Below are positions 12,477 through 22,639 of a DNA stretch of 64,000 bases, in pieces. A model generated the notes under the pieces. That model did not search any database. It worked only from the letters and a program-made list of their open reading frames with translations, and was not told the DNA's origin. Each line of letters begins with the position of its first letter. Within the stretch, counting starts at the first letter, position 1. Origin of the DNA: Rhea pennata (Eukaryota > Chordata > Aves > Rheiformes > Rheidae); the NCBI RefSeq assembly GCF_028389875.1, contig NC_084664.1:37582323-37646322 (forward strand), given 5' to 3'. The position numbers and the translations under genes were made by a program.

Positions 12477-12494
12477 TCTCTCTCTCTCTCTCTC
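12477..12494 (+). repeat. (TC)9 microsatellite
   Basis: Perfect TC dinucleotide run. Confidence 0.9.
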
Positions 12495-12499
12495 CTTAA

Positions 12500-13264
12500 C
12501 GCCACTTACCTGATATTTGTTGTCACTGTGTCAGCTTGTCTTTACACCCTAGAATAACGCGCCCATTATTCTCTTTTCTCCAAGCTTCCACCTCTAACCA
12601 TGTCGTAAAAAATAGCCTTAATAAAACAGTGATAATTACGCCATTATTGTTAACACTACTCATTAAATTTTTAAAAATAGGCTTTCTGGTTTTGTCACCC
12701 ATTTGTACCGTGTATCACTTATTTCGGCACTAAATCGTTGCATGGTATGTTAAAACTCTCTTCTTTTAAAGACGGCGAGACTTACGTTTTAGGTAAACTG
12801 GAGGTGCATCATGAGCTCACAGTCAAAACTGGATAGTATCGGTCAAAAGTTATTGACTCCGTGCTGTCCGGTGAAGAAAAAATGATATCCTGCGAGTACA
12901 AAGTGTGTGATGTGCTTTTCCTTCCAGAAATTTAGCACTTTCAAGGGAAACGTTTGATTTATGAGTATATCACCCTAACAATATTTTAATGTTCCACTGT
13001 TATTTCCAAGTCTCGGGAAGGGAGTGATTCGTTTGCTTTCGGTATACAGAGCACCTTCAGCAGCGGTGAAACAGAAATCGGCATATTACCCTTTTGAACG
13101 CAGTCGCCCTCGTATCCCCTCGGCCATATATCAGCAAAGAAAGCTGTAAACTCGAAGGAATAAATCAGTTTGAAAAGTTTTAAGAATAGTTGTGACATCC
13201 TGGCTGTGACCAACAGAGCAAAGGAGACTTAATAGGTTTTAAATCTCGGTCTGGAACATGCAGG

Positions 13265-13300
<36 letters not shown>

Positions 13301-14190
13301 GCAGAGATACACTTTCCAATCTGCTTGGAAATTAATCCCAAATGAGGGAGTCTCCTTCCAAATCGGACTTGACAGATCTGTGGGAAACACTAGACAGAGA
13401 GCAGAGAGCCGGTCCCTGCATTCCCTGCGAATCCAACCTCCCGTCCACGCCAGGGAGGGAGAAGGACGGGGGCTCATCGCAGACATTTGCTTTATCACAG
13501 CGTTGTCGACGTAAAACGGGTTATTCACCGTGATATTTCGACTTACTAGAGAATGTAAAATAAATGCAGTGTAGGATCCTGTATACTATTCTCATCTAAA
13601 TCGACACCAAAACTTTCTTTGAGTTTAACAGTTTTTTTCCACTCAGGCCCTTCACTCTCTGTGTTTACTCTTGGCAAGTAACTGTGTGTACTATGTATTT
13701 GTGTGCGTGTGTGTTTCTGTCTGTCTGCCCGTTTGCATGTGTGTGCATCCCAGTCCGTATTGCTGCAGGCTGAGTCAGACCGTCCGTGACAATGGCATCG
13801 TCTTTTAAACAAAAACTCCAAGTCGAGGTATATGAAGGGTGAGATCCTGGTGGGAAGGGATTAAGAAAGGGGAGAGGAAGGAGGGAGTAGCGGCTCGTAA
13901 ACGAAAATGATAAAGCTGGTGGGGATCGGCTAGCACAGTGCAAGGGAATCATCTTCAGGGGTTCCATCTGCAAGGAAGAATTTCCCACAAACTTCCCTGC
14001 AGCCTTGCTCCTAGCCCGCTCCGGGAGCGTGCCTTCGTATTCCGAATTCAGCCCCCGATTACTGGTTTATTTGGAAAGAGACGTATCTGTGCCACGCTTG
14101 CGAAGGAAATCTTTCTCCTTGCCGCCTCAAAAGTCGTAGAGATGGAGGAAAACAAAAACCCAAACCAAAAATCCTCCAAATGCTCCGCCA
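12500..14190. other. Non-coding upstream DNA of EVX1
   Basis: Moderately CpG-retaining sequence without a gene. It contains a 33-nt poly(A) (13265-13297) and a TG-rich imperfect simple repeat (about 13683-13748). Confidence 0.55.
13265..13297 (+). repeat. Poly(A), 33 nt
   Basis: Uninterrupted A run. The upstream 200 nt are not recognisable as a processed transcript, so a retropseudogene tail is not supported. Confidence 0.9.
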
Positions 14191-14199
14191 CAGCCAGCC

Positions 14200-14760
14200 C
14201 CCTGCGACGTGGCTACCTTGCCGAGAAAGCGGGGGAGCCTGGAGGTGAGTTCCCCCTTGGAGCTCAGGCTGTAGCGGGCCTCGGCGGAGGCCAAACCTTC
14301 ACCGCCGGCGGGACAAGCAGCCGACCCCCGGCAAAGCGCAGCGGGCCGCGGGCACAGCCCGGTGCCGACCCCCGCCTCGCCTCGCCTCGCCGCGCCGCGG
14401 CCGCGCCGCCGGGCCGCTGCCCGCCTTACCCCGTCCATGCACCCGCCCGGCAGCCGGGCCTGATCCTGCCCTCCGCCCCCAGCGCAGGGAGGCCTCCCGG
14501 GCTGCCCGCGGCGCCGCTCCGCACGGCCCCCGGGGCAGCGGCTCGCCCCGCCCGAGGAGCGGAGCGCGGCAGCGGCAGGGCGGCGGCGCATCCTCGCCCA
14601 GGGCGGGAAGGGCAGGGGCTCAGGGCTGGCACGGGAAAGGAAGGGAAGGGAATTCAGCAGTGAGTTTTCGGGAAACAAGCAAGCTTCCGTGCAGCGCGCA
14701 CCCCACACATTTGATGAAAAGCCGCGCAGTCCCTCGGCGCCCCCGGCGTGCTTGCGCACG
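14200..14760. promoter_or_regulatory. CpG island 1.7-2.2 kb upstream of EVX1
   Basis: Dense CpG with CGCCTCG/CGCGCC repeats (14365-14410). Frames of 241 (+) and 258 (-) codons overlap and read as Ala/Arg/Pro/Gly filler. In mammals a divergent non-coding transcript (EVX1-AS) arises upstream of EVX1, so this island could be its promoter or an alternative EVX1 promoter; that is inference. Confidence 0.5.
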
Positions 14761-14779
14761 GTGTGTGTGTGTGTGTGTG
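14761..14779 (+). repeat. (GT)9 microsatellite
   Basis: Perfect GT run at the right edge of the CpG island. Confidence 0.9.
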
Positions 14780-15059
14780 CCTGTAAACAGGCATGCATAT
14801 CTACGCGGAGAGAGCGAGAGTTGTGGCGGTAGCCCTGCAAAAATTCCGATTTTGTGTCCCCCCCCCCCCGCCCCGAAATTATGCGTTTTGTTGGGAACAC
14901 CATTTTATCCCTGCACCGAGCGCAGCAGGAAGCCTGTTTGTCTGTCTATTTACTTGTTTCCCTGCATCGTGACCATCCTCAAACTGCGTCTTGCTCGCAG
15001 GGCTCTAAAGAAAATCCCAGCGTGTTTCCTATTGCGCTGCCTGCTCTCCACCAAAGCAA

Positions 15060-15400
15060 CGTCACCTCAAATATGCCAGTAAATTCCTTACCGGGTCGGA
15101 AATGTAATTGGTTGAATGTTTTCTGTAACCTGACTAGCCAATAACACTCGTAGAAAAAAATTTAGAACAATCTAGTTACGACAGATGGTGAAAATGATTT
15201 GACATTACACGTTTGAGTCAATATTAAATATAGATGAGATACTTCCCGTACTAAAAATACATCTAAGAGACTACATGTGGGGCTATATTTACGCTATAAG
15301 GTCCCTTATCTTCAGACAAGTGCTGTCCAAATGGTTGCCCTTGTCATTTCTATTTTAACAACATCTGCTAGTTGGCATAAGCTGTGGCCTTGATAACTTG
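15060..15400. promoter_or_regulatory. Candidate EVX1 upstream enhancer (AT-rich, CCAAT pair)
   Basis: AT-rich element between two GC-rich blocks, with an inverted (ATTGG, 15107-15111) and a direct (CCAAT, 15138-15142) CCAAT core 26 nt apart. It also has TAATTGG, TTTGACATTACACG and TCAATATTAAATAT sequences. The sharp compositional contrast and clustered motifs suggest a conserved non-coding element; untested. Confidence 0.35.
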
Positions 15401-16179
15401 AATTTCTCTGAGTCTGAATTATTAGCAGACCTTCTTCTGGCAGTTTTTCTCCTCCTGAAAGCAGATAATATTTTATGCAAAACAATTAATTACAATGAAG
15501 AAAGGGAAAGAAACAGAAAAACCTTAAAACGCAAAAATCATCCAACAAATGGAAACTGTGAAGGAAGAGATAACAGTAAATGATAAGCAGCGGATAGTCG
15601 GAACATCTACAGTTACGAAAAGTGAAGTAGCATTATCTTTTCAGTTGTAGAACGCAATAAGTAACCGCGATTCCAAATTGTAACCAAACGTTTTAATCAA
15701 TATAAAGCAAATAACAATTGTACGAATAGGAACCGATACAGAACCAGAACAAAAAGTTAAGGCTATTTCTACATTCAAAGGTAGCTGCTCATTTCCTTAT
15801 CCTCAAGTTTGCAAAGGATTTTTACAGCCTTATATATGCAGTTATGCAGAAGCTGATTGCCAGCAATAAATAATGCATCGAGGGAACAGGCTTGAGCAAG
15901 TATCTTCTCACTTCCAAGATGCAGCTAGGGATCTTCGCCTCAATTTTACATCAAGGTTGTGCCTTAAAGCAATCAAAAGGCTACTTAATTGTCAAGCAAG
16001 GCTTCCCACTGCGGAACTCTATCCGCATATTACAACCTCTTTGCAGCTCAACTCCATATGCATCTCTTTTTCACACTTCCCTCTCCATCTCGGGCTCCTA
16101 CACCTGGTGCATCACGCATTTAGCCCATTAGCTCCGGCTCTTCCTTTCATCTTCCCCATGGCAGACGTTTCTATTTATC
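15401..16179. other. EVX1 upstream flank, no specific feature
   Basis: AT-rich DNA with several TATATATGCA/CAATAAATAATGCAT-like sequences and short meaningless frames. It probably contains distal promoter sequence. Confidence 0.45.
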
Positions 16180-16454
16180 CACTGGCAATCAATGTGTGGC
16201 GTCACCGGTGGTACTGTAATGACGACTGCACCATTGAGGATGACAGCTTAGAAAGAAGAGGGCAATGGTGATCCCTCCCAGAGCAGCACAGCACAGTGTA
16301 GCGCTCGCATCACAAGGTCACCCTATCTCACCGCCTGCTCCTCTGCTTTGGCAGGAGAGGGCTGCTGGGTTTGCACAAGGCTGGGGCGGGAGTGGGAGGG
16401 AGGGGGGGGGAAGAGATCGGGATTTTTTTCCCCCCTCCCTTAAGCAAAGCCACA
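16180..16454 (+). promoter_or_regulatory. EVX1: Probable EVX1 proximal promoter and 5' UTR
   Basis: Directly upstream of the start codon. CRE half-sites CGTCA (16200-16204) and TGACG (16220-16224) lie in opposite orientations about 15 nt apart, followed by a G-rich stretch (16381-16411). There is no convincing TATA box at a sensible spacing, in keeping with a CpG-rich developmental promoter. The transcription start cannot be fixed from sequence alone. Confidence 0.55.
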
Positions 16455-16893
16455 ATGGAAACCAGGAAGGAGATGGTGATGTTTCTGGAAGGGACACAAC
16501 TTGGCGCTCTAGTTGGCAAGAGGGTGCCTAATTTGTCCGAAGCAGTGGGGAGCCCCGCTCAAGAGCCACAGGAAAAGATGATCCATCGGAACTGCCTCAG
16601 CCCCAGACCTGGCCCCTTGTCGTCCCGGGAGAGAGGAGGAGGAGGAGGAGGAGGTGGCGGAGGCGAAGAAGAAGAGGAGGTCGAGGTGCTGCCAGGGACA
16701 GGGACGGTGGCGGAGAGCCGCTCGGCGGCGGCAGCACTGCTCTCGGCCGGACAGCAGCCCCCCGCCCCGGAGCACCCCTCCAGCAAAGGGCAGCAGAGCA
16801 GCTCGGACACCGAGTCGGATTTCTATGAGGAAATCGAGGTGAGCTGCACCCCGGACTGCGCCACGGGGAGCGCCGAGTACCAGCACAGCAAAG
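16455..16893 (+). CDS. EVX1: EVX1 coding exon 1 of 3
   Basis: Encodes residues 1-146 plus the first base of codon 147. The donor is AAAG|GTACCC with GT at 16894-16895, so the intron is phase 1. The exon carries the N-terminal conserved block, a run of GGN codons at 16635-16664 (ten Gly) and GAR codons at 16665-16679 (five Glu), a Ser/Ala-rich stretch, and the acidic conserved motif near its 3' end followed by [12 protein letters not shown]. The Gly/Glu tract is the least family-like part. Mammalian EVX1 has a shorter Gly run followed by EEE here, so this looks like lineage-specific expansion of a GGA/GAA repeat. Confidence 0.95.
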
Positions 16894-19800
16894 GTACCCA
16901 ACTCCTTCCCATGCCTTGAGCCCCCTCCTCCCTCCCGGACTCGGGTGCCAGCACTCGGGGGCGGGGGGGTCTGCTCCCGGGAGTCTTCCCCACTTCAGCT
17001 GAGAAGGAGGCAGTGAAGTAGGGGTTGGGGGGGCTAATTTCGTTTCCTGCTTGATTTTTCGGCCCCTCAGCTCCCAGTAATGGGGAGGCTTGTCTGGGAG
17101 TCAGAGGACGTGTCACCAGGCAGCCCCCGCGTCCCTGGAGGGGAGTCAGGCTTCCCAGCGTGCGTGCATCAGGTCTGCAGCTTGCCCTGTAGGACCCCCC
17201 TTGGCCTAGACCACTACCCACACCCCCTCCCGCCCTGATCTCTTTTTAATTTTTTTATTCTTTCCCATTCCCTGGACAGTGCATGCCCCAGGAAATACCT
17301 TCCGATCCTCCCTACCGGCGGGGTTTTCTCTGTGAAAGAGGCGTCGGGGGGGGGGGGGGGGGGGCAAGATCAAACGGTTTTTCTGGCCGAGAGCTGTTTG
17401 TGGTTTTGCAGGGTGAAATGTGCCCGGGCGAGTGCGGAAGCGGCCATAAAGACCGTAAAATTGCTCGCCGACTCCTGCCTGCCCAAAATGCAACAGCGAG
17501 GTCCTTGTTTGCAAGTTGGGTTAAAAAAAAAAAAGAAAAAAAAAGAAAGAAAGGAAAAAAAGAAAGAAAAAAAAGAAAGAAAAAAAAGAAAGAAAAAAAA
17601 AGAAAGAAAAAAAGAGGAGAGATCCAAATTACCTTGTCACTTCTATGTCTCGGTGGCGCCAGCTCGGAAATGGTCCCAATGAATTAATTGCCTTTGGTCT
17701 CGGGCACAATGAGGGAGAGTTGCATTTGAAAGCAAACGCAGAGGCCATCCCCCCTACCCCCCTGCCCCCACTCGTATTCCCACCTTAGCAGCCGGGCAGA
17801 GCTCCCCCCCAGACCCCTAAATAACACCCTTCTCCCCCCTCCATCACTCAAAAGAGGAACCGGGAAGCACGGACAGCGCTGTCTGCTGTCTCTCTTCCCC
17901 CACAGGCTCCCTGGGAATATCCCATCCTTGGCTTCGGCGGCTGAGGGGGGAGTCCCCGCGGCCTGACCTCCCCCTGGAGGGAGCAGGGTGCCTGCGCCCC
18001 ACTTGCCTCCCCTCCCCCGGCTGCAGGAAGGGGCTGCGGAGCCCCGCGGCCCGGGCGCACCTGCGCGCCCGCGCTGCGCAGGGCCGGGGATGCTGCGGCG
18101 GCCGCCGGCCTCGCAATGCGGGAAGGGAGCGGGGCGCCCGAGCAGGCGCTCCCAGGGCGCTGTGTGCGGGTGTGTGCGGGTGTGTGCGTGTGGCTGGCGG
18201 GGGTTACCTTCCAGCCGAGTGGAGGCACACCGGCTAACCCCTTTCCCTTTGCTGCACCCTCTTCTTCCACCCACCTCTTGCTCATCTGCCACAGCATCCT
18301 CAGCCCCTGGGGAGCGGCGGAGGAAATGCAAGGTGTGTGGGGGGAAATCGATGGGGAGGCGGGCGGGGGCACGGCTTGGTGCCCGCCTGCCTGCGAGCGT
18401 GTGTCACGCGTGTGTCTCTGCTCCGGGTCCCCCGCGCAGGGCCGTGCTCCGAGGCGCTGGCCGGCAGCCCCAGCAGCGGCGGGGAGCACCCCAAGGGCGG
18501 CGGAGGCAGCGGCGGCTCCCAGGGCTCGCTGGCCTGCAGCGCCAGCGACCAGATGCGCCGCTACCGCACCGCCTTCACCCGCGAGCAGATCGCCCGGCTG
18601 GAGAAGGAGTTTTACCGGGAGAACTACGTGTCCAGGCCCCGGAGATGTGAACTGGCGGCTGCTCTAAATCTGCCAGAAACCACCATCAAGGTACACACAG
18701 CTCGGACATGTTTCCAATTAGCACGATATAAATCTATATGGCCAAACTTCCTTTCAAAACTCGGGAAAGCACTTCGGCAACACAGCCCCCCCCACCCCCA
18801 CCCGCCCGCCCCTTTCCTGGCCCTGCCTGCACCCTGCAGCAAGCAGCAGTGCGGGAGAGGCTCCCAGAGCCGTCCCAGCCAGCACCGCTAATCCGGCCTC
18901 TGTTTACCAGATTATTTTGAATCCTCTCTTCAGTACAATACAAAACTCGTCCAGTTTTTGGGGGAGGGAAGAAGAAGCAGCTCCCGATCCCATTTCCTCT
19001 TACTTTTTTTTTGCCTTAAAAAAATAAATAATCATAATAATGCCAGGTAGTTCTTTCTGCAAGAAGGCAGGAAGGAGTAAGAGCTGCTGGGCTTGCCTGG
19101 AGCCCTGGGACCTGGAGAGTTCAGCAGGACAAGCCTTATGAGGAAGAAGGGAAAAAGCGCTAAAAAAAGCTGCTCCAGTGGGTCTCTCTGTAGATTTATA
19201 GTGACCTAAATGATCCCTCTGTACTTGATGACAACTCTTCCTGTGAGCGAGAGCTTCTCGTTCTGGCCTCTCAGCTGGGCCAGGAAGAGCCCGTGGACCC
19301 CCGTGGCCAGCAGGCCCGCGGCCGCCCGCGGCGTGTGCAGGGCGGTCGGGCCCCCGGCGCGCAGGCTGCGCGGCCCGGCGCGGAGGGGTGACGGCTCTCC
19401 CCGCTCTCTTCCCCAGGTCTGGTTCCAGAACCGCAGGATGAAGGACAAGCGGCAGCGCCTGGCCATGACCTGGCCTCACCCAGCAGACCCGGCTTTTTAC
19501 ACCTACATGATGAGCCACGCCGCGGCCACCGGCAACCTGCCCTACCCTTTCCCGTCCCACCTGCCCCTTCCTTACTACTCCCACATGGGCATCGGGGCCA
19601 CGTCGGCCTCTGCCGCCGCTCCTTTCAGTACCCCGCTGAGGCCGCTGGATACCTTTAGGGTCCTGTCCCACCCCTACCCGCGACCAGAACTGCTGTGCGC
19701 GTTCAGACACCCGTCCCTGTACCCGGCCCCGGCTCACGGACTCAGCGGCGCCGGGGGCAACCCCTGCTCCTGCCTGGCTTGCCATAGCAGCCAGTCCAGC

Positions 19801-19947
19801 GGGCTGGCACAGAGACCCTCCGGCTCAGACTTTACCTGTTCGGCCACAACCAGGACTGACTCTTTCCTCACTTTCACGCCCTCTGTACTGAGCAAAGCCA
19901 CCTCAGTTTCTATGGACCAGCGAGAAGAAGTACCTTTAACAAGATAG
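16455..19947 (+). CDS. EVX1: EVX1, even-skipped homeobox 1 transcription factor (3 coding exons)
   Basis: This is a complete gene for a nuclear DNA-binding protein. Coding exons 16455-16893, 18440-18690 and 19417-19947 total 1221 nt, giving 406 residues plus TAG; human EVX1 is about the same length. Protein layout: a conserved N-terminus (residues 1-30), a Gly10-Glu5 tract (61-75), the family-conserved acidic motif [20 protein letters not shown] around 115-134, a Gly/Ser-rich linker, homeodomain 185-244 with helix-3 WFQNRR at 232-237 (Gln at position 50, Asn at 51), a Pro/Tyr/Ala-rich region, and the conserved tail ending [11 protein letters not shown]1 acts in posterior mesoderm patterning and specifies V0 spinal interneurons, mostly as a repressor (family knowledge). 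EVX2 is excluded: it is longer, with large Ala and His/Gly tracts that are absent here. The ATG was chosen because the protein from METRKEM onward aligns with known EVX1 starts; upstream in-frame codons do not. Confidence 0.97.
17346..17364 (+). repeat. G19 homopolymer in EVX1 intron 1
   Basis: Nineteen consecutive G residues directly preceded by GCGTC. The run can form G-quadruplex structures and its length is unreliable in most sequencing chemistries, so the true length may differ. Confidence 0.9.
17523..17622 (+). repeat. 100-nt homopurine (A-rich, GAAA-type) tract in EVX1 intron 1
   Basis: Every base from 17523 to 17622 is A or G, mainly runs of A separated by AAAG/GAAAG units and ending GAGGAGAGA. 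It is an impure (AAAG)n microsatellite. Homopurine tracts of this length can form triplex DNA; whether this one does anything is unknown. Confidence 0.92.
18440..18690 (+). CDS. EVX1: EVX1 coding exon 2 of 3 (5' part of homeobox)
   Basis: Completes codon 147 (Gly) and encodes residues 148-230. It begins [10 protein letters not shown], then has a Gly/Ser linker and SLACSASDQ, then homeodomain positions 1-46 from ATG at 18553 ([20 protein letters not shown] and onward). The donor ATCAAG|GTACAC splits the homeobox after Lys46. An intron at this point (between 46 and 47) is typical of EVX genes. Exons 1 and 2 sum to 690 nt, so this junction is phase 0. Confidence 0.96.
18691..19416 (+). other. 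EVX1: EVX1 intron 2 (phase 0, 726 nt), inside the homeobox
   Basis: GT-AG intron with a strong pyrimidine tract (ctctccccgctctcttccccag) before the acceptor. The first 70 nt and the middle are AT-richer; the last 170 nt are CpG-island-like and run into exon 3. No coding potential beyond frame shadows was seen. Confidence 0.94.
19417..19947 (+). CDS. EVX1: EVX1 coding exon 3 of 3 (3' homeobox and C-terminus)
   Basis: Encodes residues 231-406. It starts with [14 protein letters not shown], completing recognition helix 3 of the homeodomain, followed by the EVX-specific stretch [20 protein letters not shown]. The rest is Pro/Tyr/Ala/Ser-rich and includes the conserved PLDTFRVLS and ELLCAFRHP. 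It ends with [17 protein letters not shown] and the REEVPLTR terminus shared by EVX proteins. Stop TAG is at 19945-19947. No frameshift or internal stop is present. Confidence 0.97.
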   Translation, partial: VWFQNRRMKDKRQRLAMTWPHPADPAFYTYMMSHAAATGNLPYPFPSHLPLPYYSHMGIGATSASAAAPFSTPLRPLDTFRVLSHPYPRPELLCAFRHPSLYPAPAHGLSGAGGNPCSCLACHSSQSSGLAQRPSGSDFTCSATTRTDSFLTFTPSVLSKATSVSMDQREEVPLTR

Positions 19948-20434
19948 ACGTTCGTCTCAGGTTTATTAAAAATGCGCCTTTCCTGGGCTCCCTTCGAGTT
20001 AATGTACCTACATCCGATGCTTATTTAATAGTGTTCTCTCCCCAGAAGTGGACACATATGGAAAAAAAAGACTAAAAAAATAGCTCAGTCTTACAAGGAT
20101 TGAAATTCCAAGGAGGAAAAAAAAGATAATAAAAGAAATTACAAGCGATGTATCTCTAAGAAGGATTTCAGGCACAGATGAGAAAGAAAAAACAAACCGA
20201 ATGAAATACACTTCAATAACCCGTATAAATGGGCTGGGACTTTCTTTTCCACGGATAGACTTCCTACCAAGGGCTGAGACTTCTGCGGATCACAAGAACA
20301 AACCTTATGCACAAACCTACAAGACTGAGAAAGAAAATCTGAAATACTTGAAAGAAACATTATCCTGACAACGAAATGGCTTGTGCACATGAAGAAAGCA
20401 AAGATGTAATCTACCAGAGTGTTCAGATAATAAA
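19948..20434 (+). other. EVX1: Probable EVX1 3' UTR with candidate poly(A) signals
   Basis: AT-rich, A-rich, non-coding sequence after the stop. Canonical AATAAA hexamers lie at 20128-20133 and 20429-20434, with another at 21378-21383 if the UTR is long. Which one is used cannot be read from sequence. Confidence 0.5.
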
Positions 20435-20439
20435 AACAA

Positions 20440-21003
20440 CGAGCAAACAGCAAAAACAAAAGGTTTCTGGATTGCAGCTCAACAATATTGTCCAGTTATT
20501 TCTATAGAGAAAAATAATGCTTTACCATAAAGAAAAACTGACATTCTGTACATTACTTTCGTGGTTTAATTGCATTCTTTACCACCCCGTTGTCTCCTCC
20601 TTCGTTCTGAGTAGAAATCCAGCATTTCGTCTCCTCTTTCATTGCAACTTTTGTTTTTAAGAGGCAGGCTGGAATTGGCAGGGAAAAATACGAGCTCCTG
20701 CCTCTTTATGGGTCAGAGCTATTTGTCCTTTAAATAACAATGTCCTATTATCAGTCGCCGAAATGTGCACACGCTGACGAAATTAGCAAGTGATGTATAT
20801 GTAAGGCGGAATTTTGAATATCGAATGTATAATGTTGGCTGAGCAGAGACCTTGTGCCAAACGTTAACAAGCCGCCAAGGGAAGAGATTAGGTGACAGGG
20901 AGCAGAACTCCTTCAGACAATCACTAGTCTGCAAATTGGAGCGAAGGCGATTTCTCCTCCTTTGTACTTCAGCCTTTAGTTCCCTCACTGACTTTTCTTT
21001 GCT

Positions 21004-21040
<37 letters not shown>

Positions 21041-21990
21041 CAGGTATTGGGTTTTATGTTTCCTTCTCCACCTCTAATCTTTGCATTGCTGATATGTCCT
21101 TCACACTACTCGCCCTTCCTTCTTGGGGATAATTTCTTTCAGTAGCCCTCCCCCATCACCTTTTCCCTTCAGGTATTTCGGAAAGAAGTAGCACTATTGC
21201 TTTTTCGTGGATTCCTGCCCCTGTGGAATACAACTGTCAACCCCAAATTTTAAAAACAAACACAGACACTAGACTGGGCTACCGGGCTAGTAACTTCTTC
21301 CAAACCCGAAATCGTTTATTTGACTCTATTTTTAAATAGCCTAAAGAATATACTGATACAATTTCTTACTATGTCGCAATAAAAATTATAACAACAATAA
21401 CAACAACAATAGTAATAATGACAGGCATTTTAACAACGCATCACCCACATTTTATTGTGCTTCATTAAAAAAAAGTAAAAATGTTGCTTAAGACGAATTT
21501 CACCTTCGTCTAGTTCAACAAGCAGGAAAATAAATCCTGGACAGAACAAAGACGTGTTGACACCTCCGCTACCTACTTTGTATTAAATGACTAAAGACCT
21601 TCGAGTTTGTTGTCACACGGGAGACTTTTTGTCTCTAGGACAGAGAGCGAATAGCAGCATCTCCTTATAGTGGATGGGAAGCAGGCAAGAGACACGGGCG
21701 TGCCAGGATATATTAAAAAAATCAAAAATTGTTTATTAGGGCTTTTAAAAAGCTGATCCAAAGTTACCATCTTTAAATAATTAAGAGCAGCTTGTTCCGC
21801 CCTTTCTGAATGAGATGTCCTCATGGACACGGAAACTTATGGCCCTTTCTGAACACTCACAAACAGATACTTTCACCCCTTTGGGAAAAAAAAAACAACA
21901 AAAACCCCAGTTGTAAACAGCATCCAAGGGCAGCGCTAAGCAAATTCGACCTTTCCAACGTTTCTTCCCCCCCCCCCCGCCCGTACTTTA
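20440..21990. other. Downstream flank of EVX1, no gene
   Basis: AT-rich non-coding DNA holding a 32-nt poly(T) (21005-21036) and an ACAATAACAACAACAATA simple stretch near 21391. It may include the distal 3' UTR if the later AATAAA (21378-21383) is used. Confidence 0.5.
21005..21036 (+). repeat. Poly(T), 32 nt
   Basis: Uninterrupted T run. Confidence 0.9.
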
Positions 21991-22029
21991 TATTTTAGCA
22001 GACATGAGAAGAACCAGTCCGACAAAAAA

Positions 22030-22490
22030 GGGGCAAAGCCCCTAGCGACGCCGGGGCGTGGGAGCACTGAGGCGGCCCGGGGCAGCTGAGCGCCGCGCGG
22101 TAAAGTCGGGGGGTCCTGGCTGGCCCCCGGCCCCCTCCCGGCAAGGCGGGGGCGGTGGCCGGGCCACCTCGCCCGCGTAAAGACCGCAGTGTCAGCTGGC
22201 ACTTGCAAATGCACCAGTTTGCGAAATGCAATCCTCTTCGGCTAAATCGCCTGGCATATGTGTATTTTAGAAACATATGTATATTTTATATATGTATAGG
22301 TAGGGGTGTATGTGTGTATTTAAGCCCCTCAGTTCCATTCCCACGCTCCAAGGGGACATTCCCCGTCGCTTGGTGAGCGTAGGGAGGTAGAGGCAGGAGC
22401 AGGGGACACGGGTTGCCCAGAGCCGTCGCGGTCCGCGCCGTCGCCCTCTGCTCCGCGCAGCTTTTGCCTCCTTCCTAATTCTGCTTCCTC
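22030..22490. promoter_or_regulatory. CpG island about 2-2.5 kb downstream of EVX1
   Basis: GC/CpG-rich at 22030-22180 and again at 22330-22490, with an AT-rich TATATGTATA stretch between. No exon-like open frame is recognisable. It probably belongs to the unmethylated EVX1 domain. Confidence 0.5.
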
Positions 22491-22639
22491 GGAGAAGGCT
22501 GCGGCAAAGGCTCACTGTGAATTTCTCTGTGGCTCGGTCACAGGGCAGAGATTGCCTGCGACAGGTAAATAGGCTCCGGGTCGCAGCAATGCCAGGAGTA
22601 TTTTCAGTTAATAGGGGAGGGAAAATGAGGTGTCTGGAG

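Larger units (their letters stand above)
16894..18439 (+). other. EVX1: EVX1 intron 1 (phase 1, 1546 nt)
   Basis: GT-AG intron. The acceptor is preceded by a pyrimidine-rich stretch ending gcgcag at 18438-18439. It contains a 19-G run (17346-17364) and a 100-nt unbroken purine tract (17523-17622). Its 3' half (17880-18440) is CpG-island DNA continuous with exon 2. The long reading frames on both strands in this island have no recognisable protein similarity and are treated as composition artefacts. Confidence 0.93.

Noticed and set aside
13265..13297. Poly(A) runs (7215, 13265) or poly(T) runs (1904, 21005) as tails of processed pseudogenes
   Set aside because: The adjacent sequence shows no recognisable transcript and no flanking target duplications.
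13938..14903. 241-codon (+) and 258-codon (-) frames upstream of EVX1
   Set aside because: They are mutual antisense shadows over the same CpG island and are filled with Ala/Arg/Pro/Gly.
1..16000. HOXA13 or another HOX gene upstream
   Set aside because: No second homeobox (WFQNRR-type frame) is present on either strand; HOXA13 must lie outside the window.
17684..18489. Minus-strand frames of 215 and 213 codons across EVX1 intron 1 and exon 2
   Set aside because: Antisense shadows of a CpG island and the homeobox exon.
19000..19785. 261-codon minus-strand frame over EVX1 exon 3
   Set aside because: Shadow of the real + strand coding exon, whose protein is unmistakable.
16455..19947. Assignment as EVX2 rather than EVX1
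   Set aside because: Length of 406 residues, lack of large Ala and His/Gly runs, and close match of the N-terminus and linker to EVX1.
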